A stretch of 64,000 nt of DNA. It comes from Lolium rigidum (taxonomy: Eukaryota; Streptophyta; Magnoliopsida; Poales; Poaceae). Position 1 is the stretch's first letter, and each line of letters starts with the position of its first letter. The position numbers and the translations under genes were made by a program. The notes beneath the pieces were generated by a model that saw only the letters and a program-made list of their open reading frames with translations, had not been told where the DNA came from and did no database searches. The stretch spans positions 95,645,276 to 95,709,275 of the forward strand of contig NC_061508.1 in assembly GCF_022539505.1 (NCBI RefSeq). The letters are read 5' to 3'. Positions 41,769 through 52,649 of this stretch are shown here, piece by piece.

Positions 41769-44030
41769 TTGCGAGGTGTTCGGCGTCTTGCTTTGCCGTA
41801 AGCCAGATGAAACCTTGCCAAAATGCTTTTGCGACTAAAGATCTTGGCTGTGCGTGATGACCATACGTGCCGGAATGAATTTCTTGAAAAAGCAATCGTT
41901 CTTCATCGGGAGATATGCACCTTTGAAAAATGCCTGACACGCTGCGTTTGTACAGCTGACCTGCAATTACGGTGTATCCTTTGCATCGATGAGCAAGCTT
42001 CTTCCTTTCCACTTCATCTTCTGGTTCGCCTTGTTTCAAGAGAAATTTTAAATATGGTACTGTCCAATCTGGTGTGACCAGGAGAAATTCGGTTTCTCCC
42101 GAAAGAAGCGGATATTCGGCTTCTTTACCCTTGATGGATGGAGCATATAAGTGATGCAAGAACACATCTTTCGGCAATTCGGCTCTTTCTGAGCCAAGCC
42201 GAGCTGGAGCAATCGGTTGTCCAATTTTCCTCTCTCTGGACGTGCTTGACCTCAAATCCCAAGAAACATATGGCGAATTCGTCGACTGTTCGGCGATATT
42301 CAGCCATGATTGGGCTTTTAACGTCCCAGGTTTGGTCAACCTGATGTTGCACAAGATCCGAATCGCCGTAACATAGCAGGTACTTGACGCCTAAGTCCTT
42401 TGCGATGTGAATGCCATGTAGAAGTGCTTTGTATTTAGCGATGTTGTTTGTTGCATTAAAGTGAATCTGAAGGACGTAACTTAGGGTCCTTTCGGCGATT
42501 TTAGGACCACGCCAGCCCCCGAGCCCTTCTTCATCTTTGATCCGTCAAAGTGCAATATCCAGTACTACGATTCCTGAAGATTCGCCTTTTCCATTGCCTC
42601 CGTCCAATCGGCGACGAAATCCGCCAAAACTTGTGACTTGATCGCCGTCCTTGGCTTGTAGGAGATGTCGAAGGCGGCCAGCTCAATGCCCCATTTGGCG
42701 AAGCATCCTGTAGCATCCGCGTTATTAATTATATCGCATAATGGAGCCTTGCTTACCACCGTGATGGAATGTCCTTGGTAGTGAGGGTAGCGCCAAAGTT
42801 TTCTTGAGGCGAAAAAAATGCCATACGCCAGCTTCTGGTAGTGAGGGTAGCGCTGCGTTGACTCGGAAAGCACTTCGCTAAGATAATACACCAGATGCTG
42901 ATCCGGGTAATACTGCGTGTCTTCTTTCTTCCGCTCCACCACGATGACTGCACTTATAACACTGTTGTGGCCGTCAAATAGAGTAGCATTGGCTCTTCGT
43001 CTTTGGGAGCCGCGAGCACCAGTGCTTCTGACAGTGTCTTCTTCAAATGCTGTAGAGCTGCGTCTACTTCATCTGTCCAGACGAATTTATCCGACTTCTT
43101 CAATATCCAGTAGAGGGGTAGCGCTTTGTCGCCTAGCCGGCTGATAAACCGGCTCACAGCGGCCGCTGAGCCTGTTAGTCGTTGAACGTCTTTAAGGCAC
43201 ACAGGCCTCTTGATCTCTAGGATCGCTTTGATCTTTTCCTGGTTAACCTCAATTCCTTTGTGGGATATGATGAAGCCCAGAAGCTTGACAGTTGGTACTC
43301 CAAAAACGCACTATAGAGGATTAAGTTTAATCTTAAAGGCGCGGAGGCTGGCGAAAGTTTCGCGTAAATCATCAAGCCACTTGTCTCTAGTTTTCGACTT
43401 AACTGCTATGTCGTCAACGTAGACGTGAACATATTTCCCTATTTGCTCGGCTAAGCAGGTTTGCATACAACACTGGTATGTTGCACCCGCGTTCTTCAAG
43501 CCGAAAGGCATGGTTATGTAACAATACGTACCATAAGGCTTAATAAAGGACGTCTTCAGCTCATCGGATTCTTTCATCCAGATTTAATGATAGCCGGAAT
43601 AAGCGTCCAAAAAACACAATAACTCAGATCTTGCAGTGGCGTCTATGACTTGGTCATTGCGAGGTAGCGCGAAAGGATCTTTCAGGCAAGCCTTGTTGAG
43701 ACCGGTATAGTCGATGCACATTCTAAGCTTTTCCGTATCTTTCTTTGGAAGTAAGACGGGATTGGCTACCCAGTCTGTCTAGATAACTTCGCGAATGAAT
43801 TTCGCGGCTAAAAGACAAATTATCTCCTTTCCGATGGCCTTCCTTCACCGGTCATCGAAGTGTCGTAATCCTTGCTTAACCGGCCTGGCGTTCGGGTGAA
43901 CTTTGAGGGCATGCTCGGCGAACTTCCGGGTACACTGGCATGTCAGAGCTCTTCCAAGCAAAGATGTCACCATTTTCTCGAAGAAATTCGATGAGCGTGC
44001 CTTCCTATTTCTCATTAAGTCCGTCGCTAA
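41769..44030 (-). pseudogene. Tat element C pol: reverse transcriptase, RNase H, start of integrase
   Basis: The minus strand reads the polymerase in order. Reverse transcriptase N-terminus lies near 43,930-43,690 (LRMCIDYTGLNKAC-like), and the catalytic YVDD at 43,421-43,410 within HVYVDDIAVKS. The connection and first RNase H follow (LYLTATTVL, HYQKLAYGIFFASRKLWRYP), then a second RNase H-like domain at 42,530-42,290 (CYGDSDLVQHQVDQTW). The integrase zinc-binding part comes last, at about 41,900 (HSGTYGHH). It ends at 41,769, where the CACTA element begins, so the integrase core is absent. A dual RNase H is characteristic of Tat elements. Scattered stops (for example near 43,310 and 43,580) and frame changes make it inactive. 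Confidence 0.88.
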
Positions 44031-44037
44031 TGGTTAT

Positions 44038-44802
44038 CTATTTCGAAGGATCTTTTGGGTCAATGTTTATCTTCTTGGTGTTTGACGTGGTGGTGAAGTT
44101 TTCCGGCATCTTCAAAGATGTTTCTTTGGAAACCGGCACTTCGTCCACATTGGTCTCCTTGGCGAGCTCCTTGAGTTCCTCTTGCGCGATCACTTTTTTG
44201 GCACATAGTGCGTTCGCCAACTCGCACTCCTTGGCCATTTTAAAGTCGCCTTCGACTGTAATGATAGCATTGGGTCCCAGCAATTTCATCTTACTAAAAA
44301 GGTAGCAAGGGCGAGCTAGGAACCTGACAAAGGCTGGTCTGCCGAAGATGGCATGATAAGCGCTGTCAAAAGGGACCACCTCGAAGCTAATGTCTTCGAT
44401 GCGGTAGTTGTTTTCTTCGCCGAACGTGACGTCGATGGTGATTTCGCCTAAGGAGGAGGCGGACCGTCCTGGCACTATGCCGTGAAATTTCACATGGCTA
44501 GGTCGTAGCTGCCGTGTCGAAATATCCATCCTCTTAAGCGTGCTGAGGTAGATGATGTTTATGCTTGCGCCGCCGTCCATCAGTACCTTCTTGAGCTGGA
44601 AGTTCGCCACAGATGGGGCTACCACCAGTGTGTGGCATCCGGGATCAGGCACCCTGTCCGGGTGATCCGAGTGGTCCCAGGTTATCTGTGCATCGGTCCA
44701 CTTCAAGTATGGGCGAACGACTGGCGCTATTGCATTGATTTCCCAAAAAGATTGCTTGATTTTTCGGCTTGAGGGGGTGGCGAGGAAGGTGTGATTAACC
44801 AC
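44038..44802 (-). CDS. Tat element C protease region
   Basis: An open 254-codon stretch, MVNHTFLATPSSRKI to ...NIDPKDPSK. It contains the aspartic protease active-site motif LMDGGASINIIY and the later IFGRPAFVRFLARP typical of Tat proteases. It would cleave the gag-pol precursor. It is preceded by the gag nucleocapsid and followed by reverse transcriptase, and is unbroken in itself. The first Met is probably internal to the original polyprotein. Confidence 0.85.
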   Translation of the reverse strand: MVNHTFLATPSSRKIKQSFWEINAIAPVVRPYLKWTDAQITWDHSDHPDRVPDPGCHTLVVAPSVANFQLKKVLMDGGASINIIYLSTLKRMDISTRQLRPSHVKFHGIVPGRSASSLGEITIDVTFGEENNYRIEDISFEVVPFDSAYHAIFGRPAFVRFLARPCYLFSKMKLLGPNAIITVEGDFKMAKECELANALCAKKVIAQEELKELAKETNVDEVPVSKETSLKMPENFTTTSNTKKINIDPKDPSK

Positions 44803-44901
44803 GTCCTGTACCTTCAGGAACTTTGTTCCGCCTTTGCGCTGTTGCGTATCGGCTTTTTTTTTTGGATTGGTTCATCCGTGTCAGACTCGCTGGAGTTGTT
44901 A

Positions 44902-45868
44902 TCATCTTCCTTTTTCTTGTTGAATTTGCGCTTTGCCGATTTCTTGGCTCCTGTCCCGTTGGGATTCGCCTCCTGCGCGAGGTGCTTGTTTAGTCGGCAC
45001 TGAGCGTTGGTGTGACAGGGTGTGCCGAAATGGGAGTGGTGGGCGCAATTTCCATTTTTTCAGTTTCTCCCAGTTCTGGCGGAGGTGCTGCATCCTTGCT
45101 TCAGCTTCCTCCTTGTTCCCCTCCCACTTTCCGCCTGATCCTTGTCTGCCTTTAGAAAAGGCGACATTTACTTCGGCGGGGGCTTCTTGAGCCGGTTTCT
45201 CTTCGGCTTTCTGCTTCCGGTTATTGTAGCCGAAATAATCCATGCCAAGGCTTTTCGCCTTAGCCCTTGAGTCATCATCTGCTGCTGCGTAAATGTTTGC
45301 CACTTCAACCATCTGACCCAGCGTTTGGGGTCTGGCTGACTGCACCATGACATGTGGCACTCCCGGATTCATGCTTTCGAGAAATGCGTGCATGGCCTCT
45401 GCATCGCCGATATCTTGGCAGGCGTTCTTCAAGGACACACATCTACCGATGAAGTCTTGGGTCGCCTCTGTCGGCTCTTGCCGGCAGCGCTTAAGGTCGT
45501 TAATTCCCATTGGGCGCTTGAAAGTTCCTCGGAAATGTTGGACGAATACTGCCGCCATGTCCTCCCAGCTGCGTATCGACTTCTCGGGCAGTCCATCAAT
45601 CCATGACCTGGCCCCGTCTATTAGCATGCGCGGTAAGAAACGCACTGCTTCTAGATTCGTGCCGTTGTTTATCTGTGTGGTAGTCGGCAAGCCATTGGTC
45701 TTGTGCGGTGGATCCGTCGTATTTCCGGTAAGTGGTGTTCATTTTGCTGAACCCGATCGGCAAATCGATGTGCTGGATATTATTGGCGAAGCAAGGTGGG
45801 CCGAAGTAAATCACGTCTTTTGCCGCCCTTATCTCATTTAGCCGACTGCTTGCATCGCCATGTTCCAC
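44902..45868 (-). pseudogene. Tat element C gag core
   Basis: Two overlapping frames join near 45,690: IGFSKMNTTYRKYDGSTAQD, then VRFLPRMLIDGARSWIDGLP, FVQHFRGTFKRPMGINDLKR and MVEVANIYAAADDDSRA. This is the retrotransposon gag core that builds the particle. A Cys/His-rich segment near 45,020 would be the nucleic-acid-binding knuckle. One frame change breaks the core; otherwise it is well preserved. Confidence 0.88.
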
Positions 45869-46333
45869 CAGTGGTTTCTCCGCATGATGGTGACTGTGAC
45901 GTGACGGCTCCGGCTTGTTTTCGCTGCGGGCTCTTCTTCTCCTGTGAGAGCTAGCGCTGCGAGGTTTTCGCCCTTTGTGAATCTCGGGAACGTCTCAGTG
46001 AGCGCGATCTTCCTCGATCGGCTGTTCGGGTGTTTGTATTTTCCCCGTGGGCAGCACTATTTCGCGGAGGTGCGGCTTTGTCCCGATTTTCTTTGGCCCT
46101 TTCTCTTTCCCAGTCGCGTTTTCTCTCTTCTTCGACGGGATCTTTGCGACCGGCTCTGTTGCTGTGTGCTTTCGCCGCTTCGTCGAAGCCAATATCTGCC
46201 TTTTTGTGTCCGCGATCACGGCTAGATCTTGTGCGTGACACGGCGTCACCGTCTTTTGGCTTTTTTTCGGGTCGTCTTTTCCTCCTTTTGTGCGAACTAG
46301 ACTGACTCGGATGATCTGGGGGTCCGCCGTTGT

Positions 46334-47694
46334 TTACGGTTGTCCCGCAGGCTTTCGAATTGTCGAGCAGTATCCCAGATTTTTCGCCTCTGTCCTACTA
46401 GCGTAATGCCTGTGACTGTAGGCCTTCGGCATACTTTGCTTTGTCTTGGGGAGTGTAACGCTCGCTCGCTTTACAGATCGCCAAGGCTGCCGTCGTATTA
46501 TCGATCGGCGTACGGTAGCAAGGTTCCCCGAAGGAATTTTCCTTAGTGGGTACGTTGCCCAGTCGATTGCGTTTACCCGTCTGATGGCGGGGTCCACGCC
46601 TTCGTCTTCCAACTCCTTTAGCCGGTGTTGGGTTCATTTATTATTGATGGAAATCCTCTATGGGTGACGCTTGAACTCCTCCTCGTCAGCCAGCTTCTTG
46701 AGTTGCTTTTGGGCGTTGATCAGATTGGCTGACTGATTGATGAAGGCAATTCGTCTTAGTTCCAGCATCCGAGGGGATCCATCTTTTTCTATGGGCTTCA
46801 GGAGCAGATCGAGTTCGTCTTTGTCCGACCACACGCTTCTTCTTGGCGGACGGGCACTTGGTTCGCCGTTGTCGAAGATCCGCGGAAGATTGGCTACATC
46901 TTTGTCTGCTTTCTTCGTTGCTTTGGCTTTTCTTTTATCAGCCTCTTCCTGCTCCGAGGCCCGCTTGGCTTCAGCTACTTCATTGGCCTTAACCTCGGCA
47001 TCTGTCGCCTCTTTGGGGGCGACTATTTTTGTCTCCCAAGCCACAGGAGGAGGATCGTCCTTCTCCTGCCCCGTCTCGTCGTCCTTTGGAGGGATGGTGG
47101 GTTGGGTCATCATGACTTCTTTGGAAGAGGCGAAAGCGTTCGTACTTTCAACTCAAAGTCGCTTTCATCGGAATCCGAGCCGCCTCCCAAGTTTGCGGTG
47201 TTCTCGGATCCACCTTCCGAGTCGACTCTCCTGTTAATTACCGGAAGAATCGAGTCGGGCTCGGAGTTGGATTGGTACGTTCCGATCATGCCGACGTAAT
47301 GGTAGTCGGCGCTTGCGGCCTCGTAGTAGGCGGCAGTTTCTTCGGCCGTTTGGCTGGATAAGATCAGATCTCGATCCACTCCAACATATGTGTGTGCTAG
47401 ATCAGATCCAAATCCGGCGTCGAAATATTCTTCGACGGGGAGGATGGTGGGTGCGAAAGCAGGGTTGCACCTTGGCGACCCCAGGGCTACGGGAGTCATA
47501 CCGACGAAGATGTTGTGAACTCCGATCGGGAAGATGCAGGCGCTGACGAGGTAGTCATTCCCCGGCATGTAGGAATCGTCGTCGATGATGTAGCCGCCTT
47601 CTTCGCCAAAGACGGCAGTTCCGACGGTGATGGTTTCGTCGATTCCACCCAAGATCCCATCTCGAAATGTAACTCCGGGCGCTCTTTGTCCCAT
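46334..47694 (-). pseudogene. Tat element C gag N-terminal region
   Basis: Begins MGQRAPGVTFRDGILG at 47,694, inside the primer-binding region. It runs acidic and Tyr/Asp-rich to about 47,110, then a Lys/Glu/Ala-rich coiled-coil-like block (about 46,660-47,113) ending in LINAQKQLKKLADEEEFK, then a shorter piece to 46,334. Long N-terminal extensions are usual in Tat gag. Three consecutive frames point to frame changes or to a spliced leader. No enzymatic motif. Confidence 0.65.
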
Positions 47695-47707
47695 GGTGGG
47701 CGCCAAC

Positions 47708-48189
47708 TATCGGTGTATTGTGGATTTAGCTCCGTCGTTAGGTGCCATGGTCCGACTAAGAACGTGGGGGAGGAGCGTGGCGGAGTTGATCGGATGCAGG
47801 GGAGACAGAATTTTACCCAGGTTCAGGTTAGCCGGAACGGTTCCCTACTTCCTGCAAGATTCACTATATCGAGGGGGACAATCCCTATACAAGTTACAAT
47901 GGATGATCTCGATCATGCCCTTAGGCGTCTCCCGTCCGGCGTTATACAAGGAGGCGACCAGGGCTTACAAGGCGGTTCCTATTCTAACCCTAATCTAGAC
48001 GGACACGATCGTCCGACTTCTTCTCCAAGTCAGACCCTTCCGGCTCCTTCCTTAATCTGCATAGATACCGCCTTACGCTTCAGACCATTGGGCCGCCCGA
48101 GGTAGGCCAACAGCTCTGCCTCTTGGGCCTCCCATCTCGCCGGCTATACGGGCCTCGCGAGAGGTACCCTATTCGCCATTCCCTCAACA
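47708..48189 (-). repeat. 5' LTR of Tat element C
   Basis: Partner of 31,505-31,987. The last dinucleotide on the minus strand is TA instead of CA, and the TATA box is degraded (TTGTATAAC), so the promoter is probably dead. TTGGCGCCCACC, the primer-binding-like sequence, follows at 47,706-47,695. Confidence 0.9.
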
Positions 48190-48495
48190 AAATAAGTGCT
48201 GCAAAAAGAAGATATGGTGGTACGTGTTAGAATCTGGCTAATCAAAAGCATATTAGTACCTAACTTATAAACTAATGTAGCATCTATGTGACACTGAAAG
48301 TGCAGCAAACACAAAATAGATGAAAATCAATAATTTCAGTAAAGAAGCAGAAGATTACCCCTATTTAAGCAAAACCTATAGCCTAAAGCTGCTAAAAACA
48401 GAGAATGTATTGCAATAGATAAAATATGCAAAAATGCACTAAAAATCGGGAAACATATTGAAGGTCATTTAACAAAAAAAAAACGACACTCACGG

Positions 48496-48987
48496 GATAG
48501 CTTTCTTTTTTTACTTGACGCATGGTCTTGAGTGTGTGATGGTTATGCACAAACTTGTCGTAGATGTCCGACACATCTTGAGAGACCTTAATCTTTTTCA
48601 TTCCTTGAGGTCCAACAATATCCTTCCTTGCCCTCTTGCATCTATTCCTTCTTTCAAATGCTTGGAAACCAGTGCTGGCATTTTTCTCTGAAACATCAGC
48701 AATAGCAGGATCTGTGGAAAAAAGGGATTATTCACACTATAAAAATACATAGTAGAATATAATGTTAGGTAAGTTAGCAAAAGTAAAAAACTATGCAAGC
48801 AGAAAAATAACAGTATTGTGGCAAAATGTTTCAATTCTAAAAACCTATAAAAGGTGAAGTTAAAATAACCTTTGATCTGCTGCAAAACCGGAGTAGCAGC
48901 CTCGGGTAAATCAGCCCGTGCTTTGCCAGAATCAACAACTCATTTTTCTGCAGAGAGCACGATATGATCAGGAGTCTCTCTCGGCCT
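48496..48987 (-). pseudogene. Fragment of a spliced gene, possibly Ulp1-protease-related
   Basis: Minus strand: an acceptor-like TTTTAG at 48,988, a coding block RETPDHIVLSAEK, stop, VVDSGKARADLPEAA to LQQIK, and a donor-like AAAG|GTTATT at 48,871. After an intron with a TTCCACAG acceptor (48,713) comes a second block, DPAIADVSEKNASTGFQAF, RKDIVGPQGMKKIKVSQDVS, DIYDKFVHNHHTLKTM, ending at CCC|GTGAGTG (48,496). The phases of the two blocks fit. The second block reminds me of the region before the catalytic domain in transposon-borne Ulp1-like proteins of grasses, but the catalytic part is not here. One in-frame stop. Confidence 0.4.
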
Positions 48988-49009
48988 AAAACACATGGAA
49001 CCACTTAAG

Positions 49010-49366
49010 TGAAATATTTTCCAGGACATATCATTATTGTAAAAAAACAGAAAAGAAAAAAAAACAAAGGCCAAAGGGCCAGATCTGGGGCTTAGCGGGC
49101 CGGCCTACTCGGAAACGGCCCGAGAGCCACGCCACGCAGCACGCGCGGTAAAGGGAGGGTTCAAAGGGACATGTTGGATCAGCGATGAACAGCCGTGGGA
49201 TCGTCTTCCTCGCCCGCAGGTGCATGAATGCATGTGTGCACACCCGAGAGAGGAGGGGGCGCAGGAGCTCACCTGCGTGGCCTCCCGGGTCTCGGCGAGG
49301 TGACGACGACGAGGAGAGTCGAGGAGACAACGGCGAGGCTACCACGGCTCCGGGGAAGCCTCCTGA
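49010..49366 (-). mobile_element. Remnant of a fourth long LTR, GC-rich leader block
   Basis: An aaaaaaaaacaaaggccaaa run opens a GC-rich stretch closely similar in plan to the block at 24,570-24,860, including gctcacc at 49,267-49,273 (CGCAG|GTGAGC on the minus strand). The block is interrupted at 49,367 by the CACTA element, before the expected TATA box, which should lie beyond the right edge of the window. Confidence 0.5.
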
Positions 49367-49401
49367 CACTAGTAGGAAAACCCTTATAGGCGAAGCTTAG
49401 T

Positions 49402-49770
49402 TCTGTGGCGCACCGTTTTGAGTGCGCCACAGAAACTTATTTTGTGGCGCACAAAGCTCGGTGCGCCACAGAAATAGCTTAATTTTGTGGCGCACTACTA
49501 AACCGTGCGCCACAAAAACTTGGTGGGCCCCACACCCTGTCACCCCCAATCATTGGTTTTACAATTTCTATGGCGCACAAACCTCGGTGCGCCACGGAAA
49601 TTACTTCTTCGTGGCGCACGGCAACGGTGCGCCACAAAAATAAGGTATTACGTAGGCGCACTGTTTGTGTGCGCCACGAAATAAGTTATTCTGTGGCGCA
49701 CTGCGCTCGGTGCGCCACAGAAATAAGCTATTCTGTGGCGCACTGTGGTTGGTGCGCCACGAATTAGCGA
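49402..49770. repeat. CACTA subterminal repeats, TGTGGCGCAC hairpins, left side
   Basis: Seven facing pairs TGTGGCGCAC...GTGCGCCACA, each able to form a hairpin with a loop of about 10 bases, plus variants (ATGGCGCAC, CGTGGCGCAC). Confidence 0.92.
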
Positions 49771-49989
49771 ACCAGATCTACAAAAGTGAGCCAACCTCCC
49801 ACCTACCACACTACACAAGCCATTCTTCTTCCTCCATCTAGCTCGTCCCCCCTTCTCTCTCATACCATTTTGACTCCACTTTTCACTTGCTTGGGTATTT
49901 ATTGCACTTACTTTGGTTGATACTTAATTGGAGTTGAGGAGAAGGCTCTCCATACTCTCTCCTCCTCTCGAAGTCATCGATCGCGGTCT

Positions 49990-50020
49990 CGTCTCGGTAT
50001 CGAATCTAGAAGGTGAGTAG
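49990..50020 (+). promoter_or_regulatory. Splice-donor-like site ending the CACTA leader
   Basis: A pyrimidine-rich leader (49,800-49,960) ends in TCTAGAAG|GTGAGT near 50,012, the expected first-intron position before CACTA transposase genes. The following 300 bases carry no clear coding sequence. Confidence 0.45.
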
Positions 50021-50349
50021 TTGGAGGAGACATACATATGCTTGGAGGAGACATGCATATGCTTGTAGATCTTGTGTGGCCGTCGTGTGTATGGATGCTT
50101 GTTGCGGGTGAAGCGCTTGTGTGTGTGCCGGTGTGGTGCATGGATGTTTGCCGAAATGTTGATTCATTTCCGTTTCGGCAAGTTTTGCACTACCCATATG
50201 TCCTACTTTGAGGAGAGGTCATGCCGAATTTTTCCACTCCATGTAATACCTTGAGGAGAGGTACGGCCCATGCATGTGTGTGCATTTGGTGCGGTTCTAA
50301 TTTCCTGTTCTATGTATACCATTTGCGAGGCAAGCATGGTCCTCTCGAT

Positions 50350-52625
50350 GAGTTCCGCTCGAATCTCTAGATACAAGATAGACGCGAAGGAGGACATGAT
50401 TCGGAACAATAGGCGCCGAGATAAGATGTCCGTGTCGATCATGCAAACTCGAGCGCCGGATCAACCCCGATTCCGGACAAGCCGGAGGAGCACCCGCCGA
50501 GGCGCGGTTTCATGCAAGACAACCGGGCGCGGCCGGCCCCATCAAATGGTGCGCATGAAGACCATGTCGAGCGAGATGACTATCATCATGAAGAAGACTA
50601 TCATCATGCCGACGGGGACTATCATCATGAAGAAGAAGTCGACGGAGAAGATCATCATGAAGAAGAAGATGCCGGCGGAGAACATCATCATGATGAAGAA
50701 GAAGATTCCGGCGCGACCCCGCTAATTTCGGCCTTGCGGGACTCTCATGTTCAAGATCTTCTCCTCCAGGAGACGAGCAACGATAGAGTTGCGAGCTAGA
50801 GAGAGAGCCAAGTCTGTCGCAAATGGAGAAAGACGGGATGACTCCGATCTTTCCCGGGTGTCGTCCGCGAGGATACACGCTTGCATGTAACGCTTGATTA
50901 CCTGCGGATGAAGACGCGAGAACAAGTGGACCGATTCCGGCTTCAGCAAGAACTTAAAATTCCGGCACGATCGTCTCCCGAAGGGGAACACATTGCCAAG
51001 TAGTACCGAGGAGGCCAAGAAAGTCGTGTGTCCCCTTGACCTACCGCACGAAAAATACCACGCCTGCATTAATGATTGTGTGATTTATAGGTGCGAGTAC
51101 AAGGACGAACCACATGTCCGGTGTGTGGCCACGGACGGTACAAGGTTGGGAACAAGAAGGTACCTCGAAAGGTGGTATGGTACTTTCCTATCACTCCCCG
51201 TCTGCAGCGGTATTTCGTGGACCCTAAGGAAGCAAAGCTCATGCAATGGCACGCGGAAAGGCTGAAGCCCGAAGAAGATCCGGAGATGGGCTATATGCTG
51301 ACACACCCTTCAGACGCTGACGGTGGCAAGCATTGGACATCGCCTTCCCTAGGTTCGGGGCGACGCAAGGAACATCGAGTCTGGGTATGAGCACCGATGG
51401 ACTCAATCCGTTCGGCAACCAGAGTAGCACGCATAGCACCTGGCTCGTGTTTGTATGGCCTTACAACCTACCCCCGTGGCTGTGCACCAAGCAAAGGTAC
51501 ATACACCCGAGTATTCTCATTTAGGGGCTGAAACAACCAGGTGTCGACATGCATTTGTATCTCGGGCTGCTCGAAAGAGGAGTTAGACACGTTGTGGAAG
51601 ACGCCACCCCGTACGTGGGACGCCTACACTAGAACTTATTTCGATATGAGAGCCGCGTTGATCACGACGGTCACGGACTATCCTGGTTACGCATATGTAT
51701 CCGCCGGGTGGGCCACGGATTCAACGGGCCGTGTGAAGTGCATGGACGATACCCCGCATCTACAACTACCAAGGGATCCCGGGTCCTCGAAAACCGTCTA
51801 CCCGAGGTGCTCGAAGGTGGCTTCGCTTGGATCACCCGTGGAGAAAACGCGGTGATCTATTCAATGGTAAAGATGAGCCCGATGGACCCCCACGCCCGAG
51901 GAGCGGCGCAGAAATCGATGATCTTCTGAAAAATTGGAAGGAGTGCCTAGCGCCGGGAAAGAAGCGACCGAAGCCAGAGCCGCTGCTCGGTGTATGGAAA
52001 GCGAGGTCCGTTTTCCACGACTTGGAGTACTGGAAGGTCCTCCACACGCCCCACAGCCTCGATGTCATGCACATTACGAAGAACGTTACCGAGAGTCTGC
52101 TTGGCACTCTTTTCAACTCAGAAAAGTCCAAGGATGGACCGAAAGCAAGATACGATCTTAAACATTTTGGTATCAGGAAAGATCTTCAAGCCCCCGATAC
52201 TGACGATGATGATGATGATGATGATGATCAGACGGAAGGGACTCAACGTCTCCGTAAAAGGGCTAAGAAGAACGCGGTGCAGCTTCCCGCTGCTCGCTTC
52301 ACAACGAGTCCGGAGGAGCTCGAGCAGTTTTTCAGGTGCCTCCTAGGAGTGAAAGTTCCTCACGGTTACTCGGGGAATATAAGCAGATATCTGGACGTAG
52401 CGAAGAAGAGGTTCACCGGGATGAAGTCTCACGATTTCCACGTGCTAATGACGCAGATACTTCCCGTTGCGATCCGAGGCATAATGGACGAGCACGTCCG
52501 TGATACGCTGTTTGGCCTATGCAACTTTTTTGACGTTATCACCAGGAAGTCGATCGGCGTGAGGCAGCTGAAGATGCTACAGGATGAGATCGTGGTGATA
52601 CTATGTGAGCTCGAGATTTACTTCC
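50350..52625 (+). pseudogene. CACTA no. 3 transposase TNP2 (Transposase_21), frameshifted and C-terminally truncated
   Basis: An N-terminal Cys-rich motif IRCPCRSCKLERR (near 50,425) is followed by an unusual His/Glu/Asp-rich stretch with repeated YHHEED units (50,570-50,715). Next is the Transposase_21 core: KYHACINDCVIYR, CPVCGHGRYK, VVWYFPITPRLQRYF, MSTDGLNPFGNQSS, YNLPPWLCTKQRY, ELDTLWKTPPRTWDAYTRTY. After a frame change near 51,802 come WLRLDHPWRKRGDLFN, FHDLEYWKVLHTPHSLDVMH, a nine-Asp run (52,203-52,229) and GLCNFFDVITRKSIGVRQL, to CELEIYFP. At 52,621 the frame passes into Pro/Arg-rich sequence instead of the usual M-V-H-L-L-V-H region, so the DUF4218/DUF4216 part is deleted. A TAG replaces Gln at 51,524. 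Other frame changes lie near 51,115 and 51,335. Confidence 0.9.
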
Positions 52626-52649
52626 CGAGGGAGAGGGCCGGGACACTGC

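Larger units (their letters stand above)
31505..48189 (-). mobile_element. Tat-type gypsy retrotransposon C, with both LTRs and nested insertions (16.7 kb)
   Basis: Two LTRs of 483 and 482 bp in minus orientation bound the element, and aaata flanks it at 31,500-31,504 and 48,190-48,194. Removing the insertions leaves this order on the minus strand: 5' LTR (47,708-48,189), binding-site-like TTGGCGCCCACC, gag with long N-terminal region, protease, reverse transcriptase, RNase H, part of integrase, a plus-strand extra ORF start, a polypurine tract (GTGGGGGCTAC) and the 3' LTR (31,505-31,987). Integrase core and most of the extra ORF were lost where a CACTA element now sits. The LTRs differ at roughly 30 of 482 positions, so this is an older insertion. 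It cannot move on its own. Confidence 0.85.

Noticed and set aside
47515..48105. A 196-codon plus-strand ORF and its relative at 31,430-31,873
   Set aside because: Both lie on the reverse side of the Tat element C LTRs. They are similar only because the LTRs are copies of each other.
49402..49770. Regular short repeats resembling a CRISPR array
   Set aside because: The units alternate in orientation as hairpins, spacers are shorter than repeats expect, and they lie next to a CACTA terminus. They are transposon subterminal repeats.
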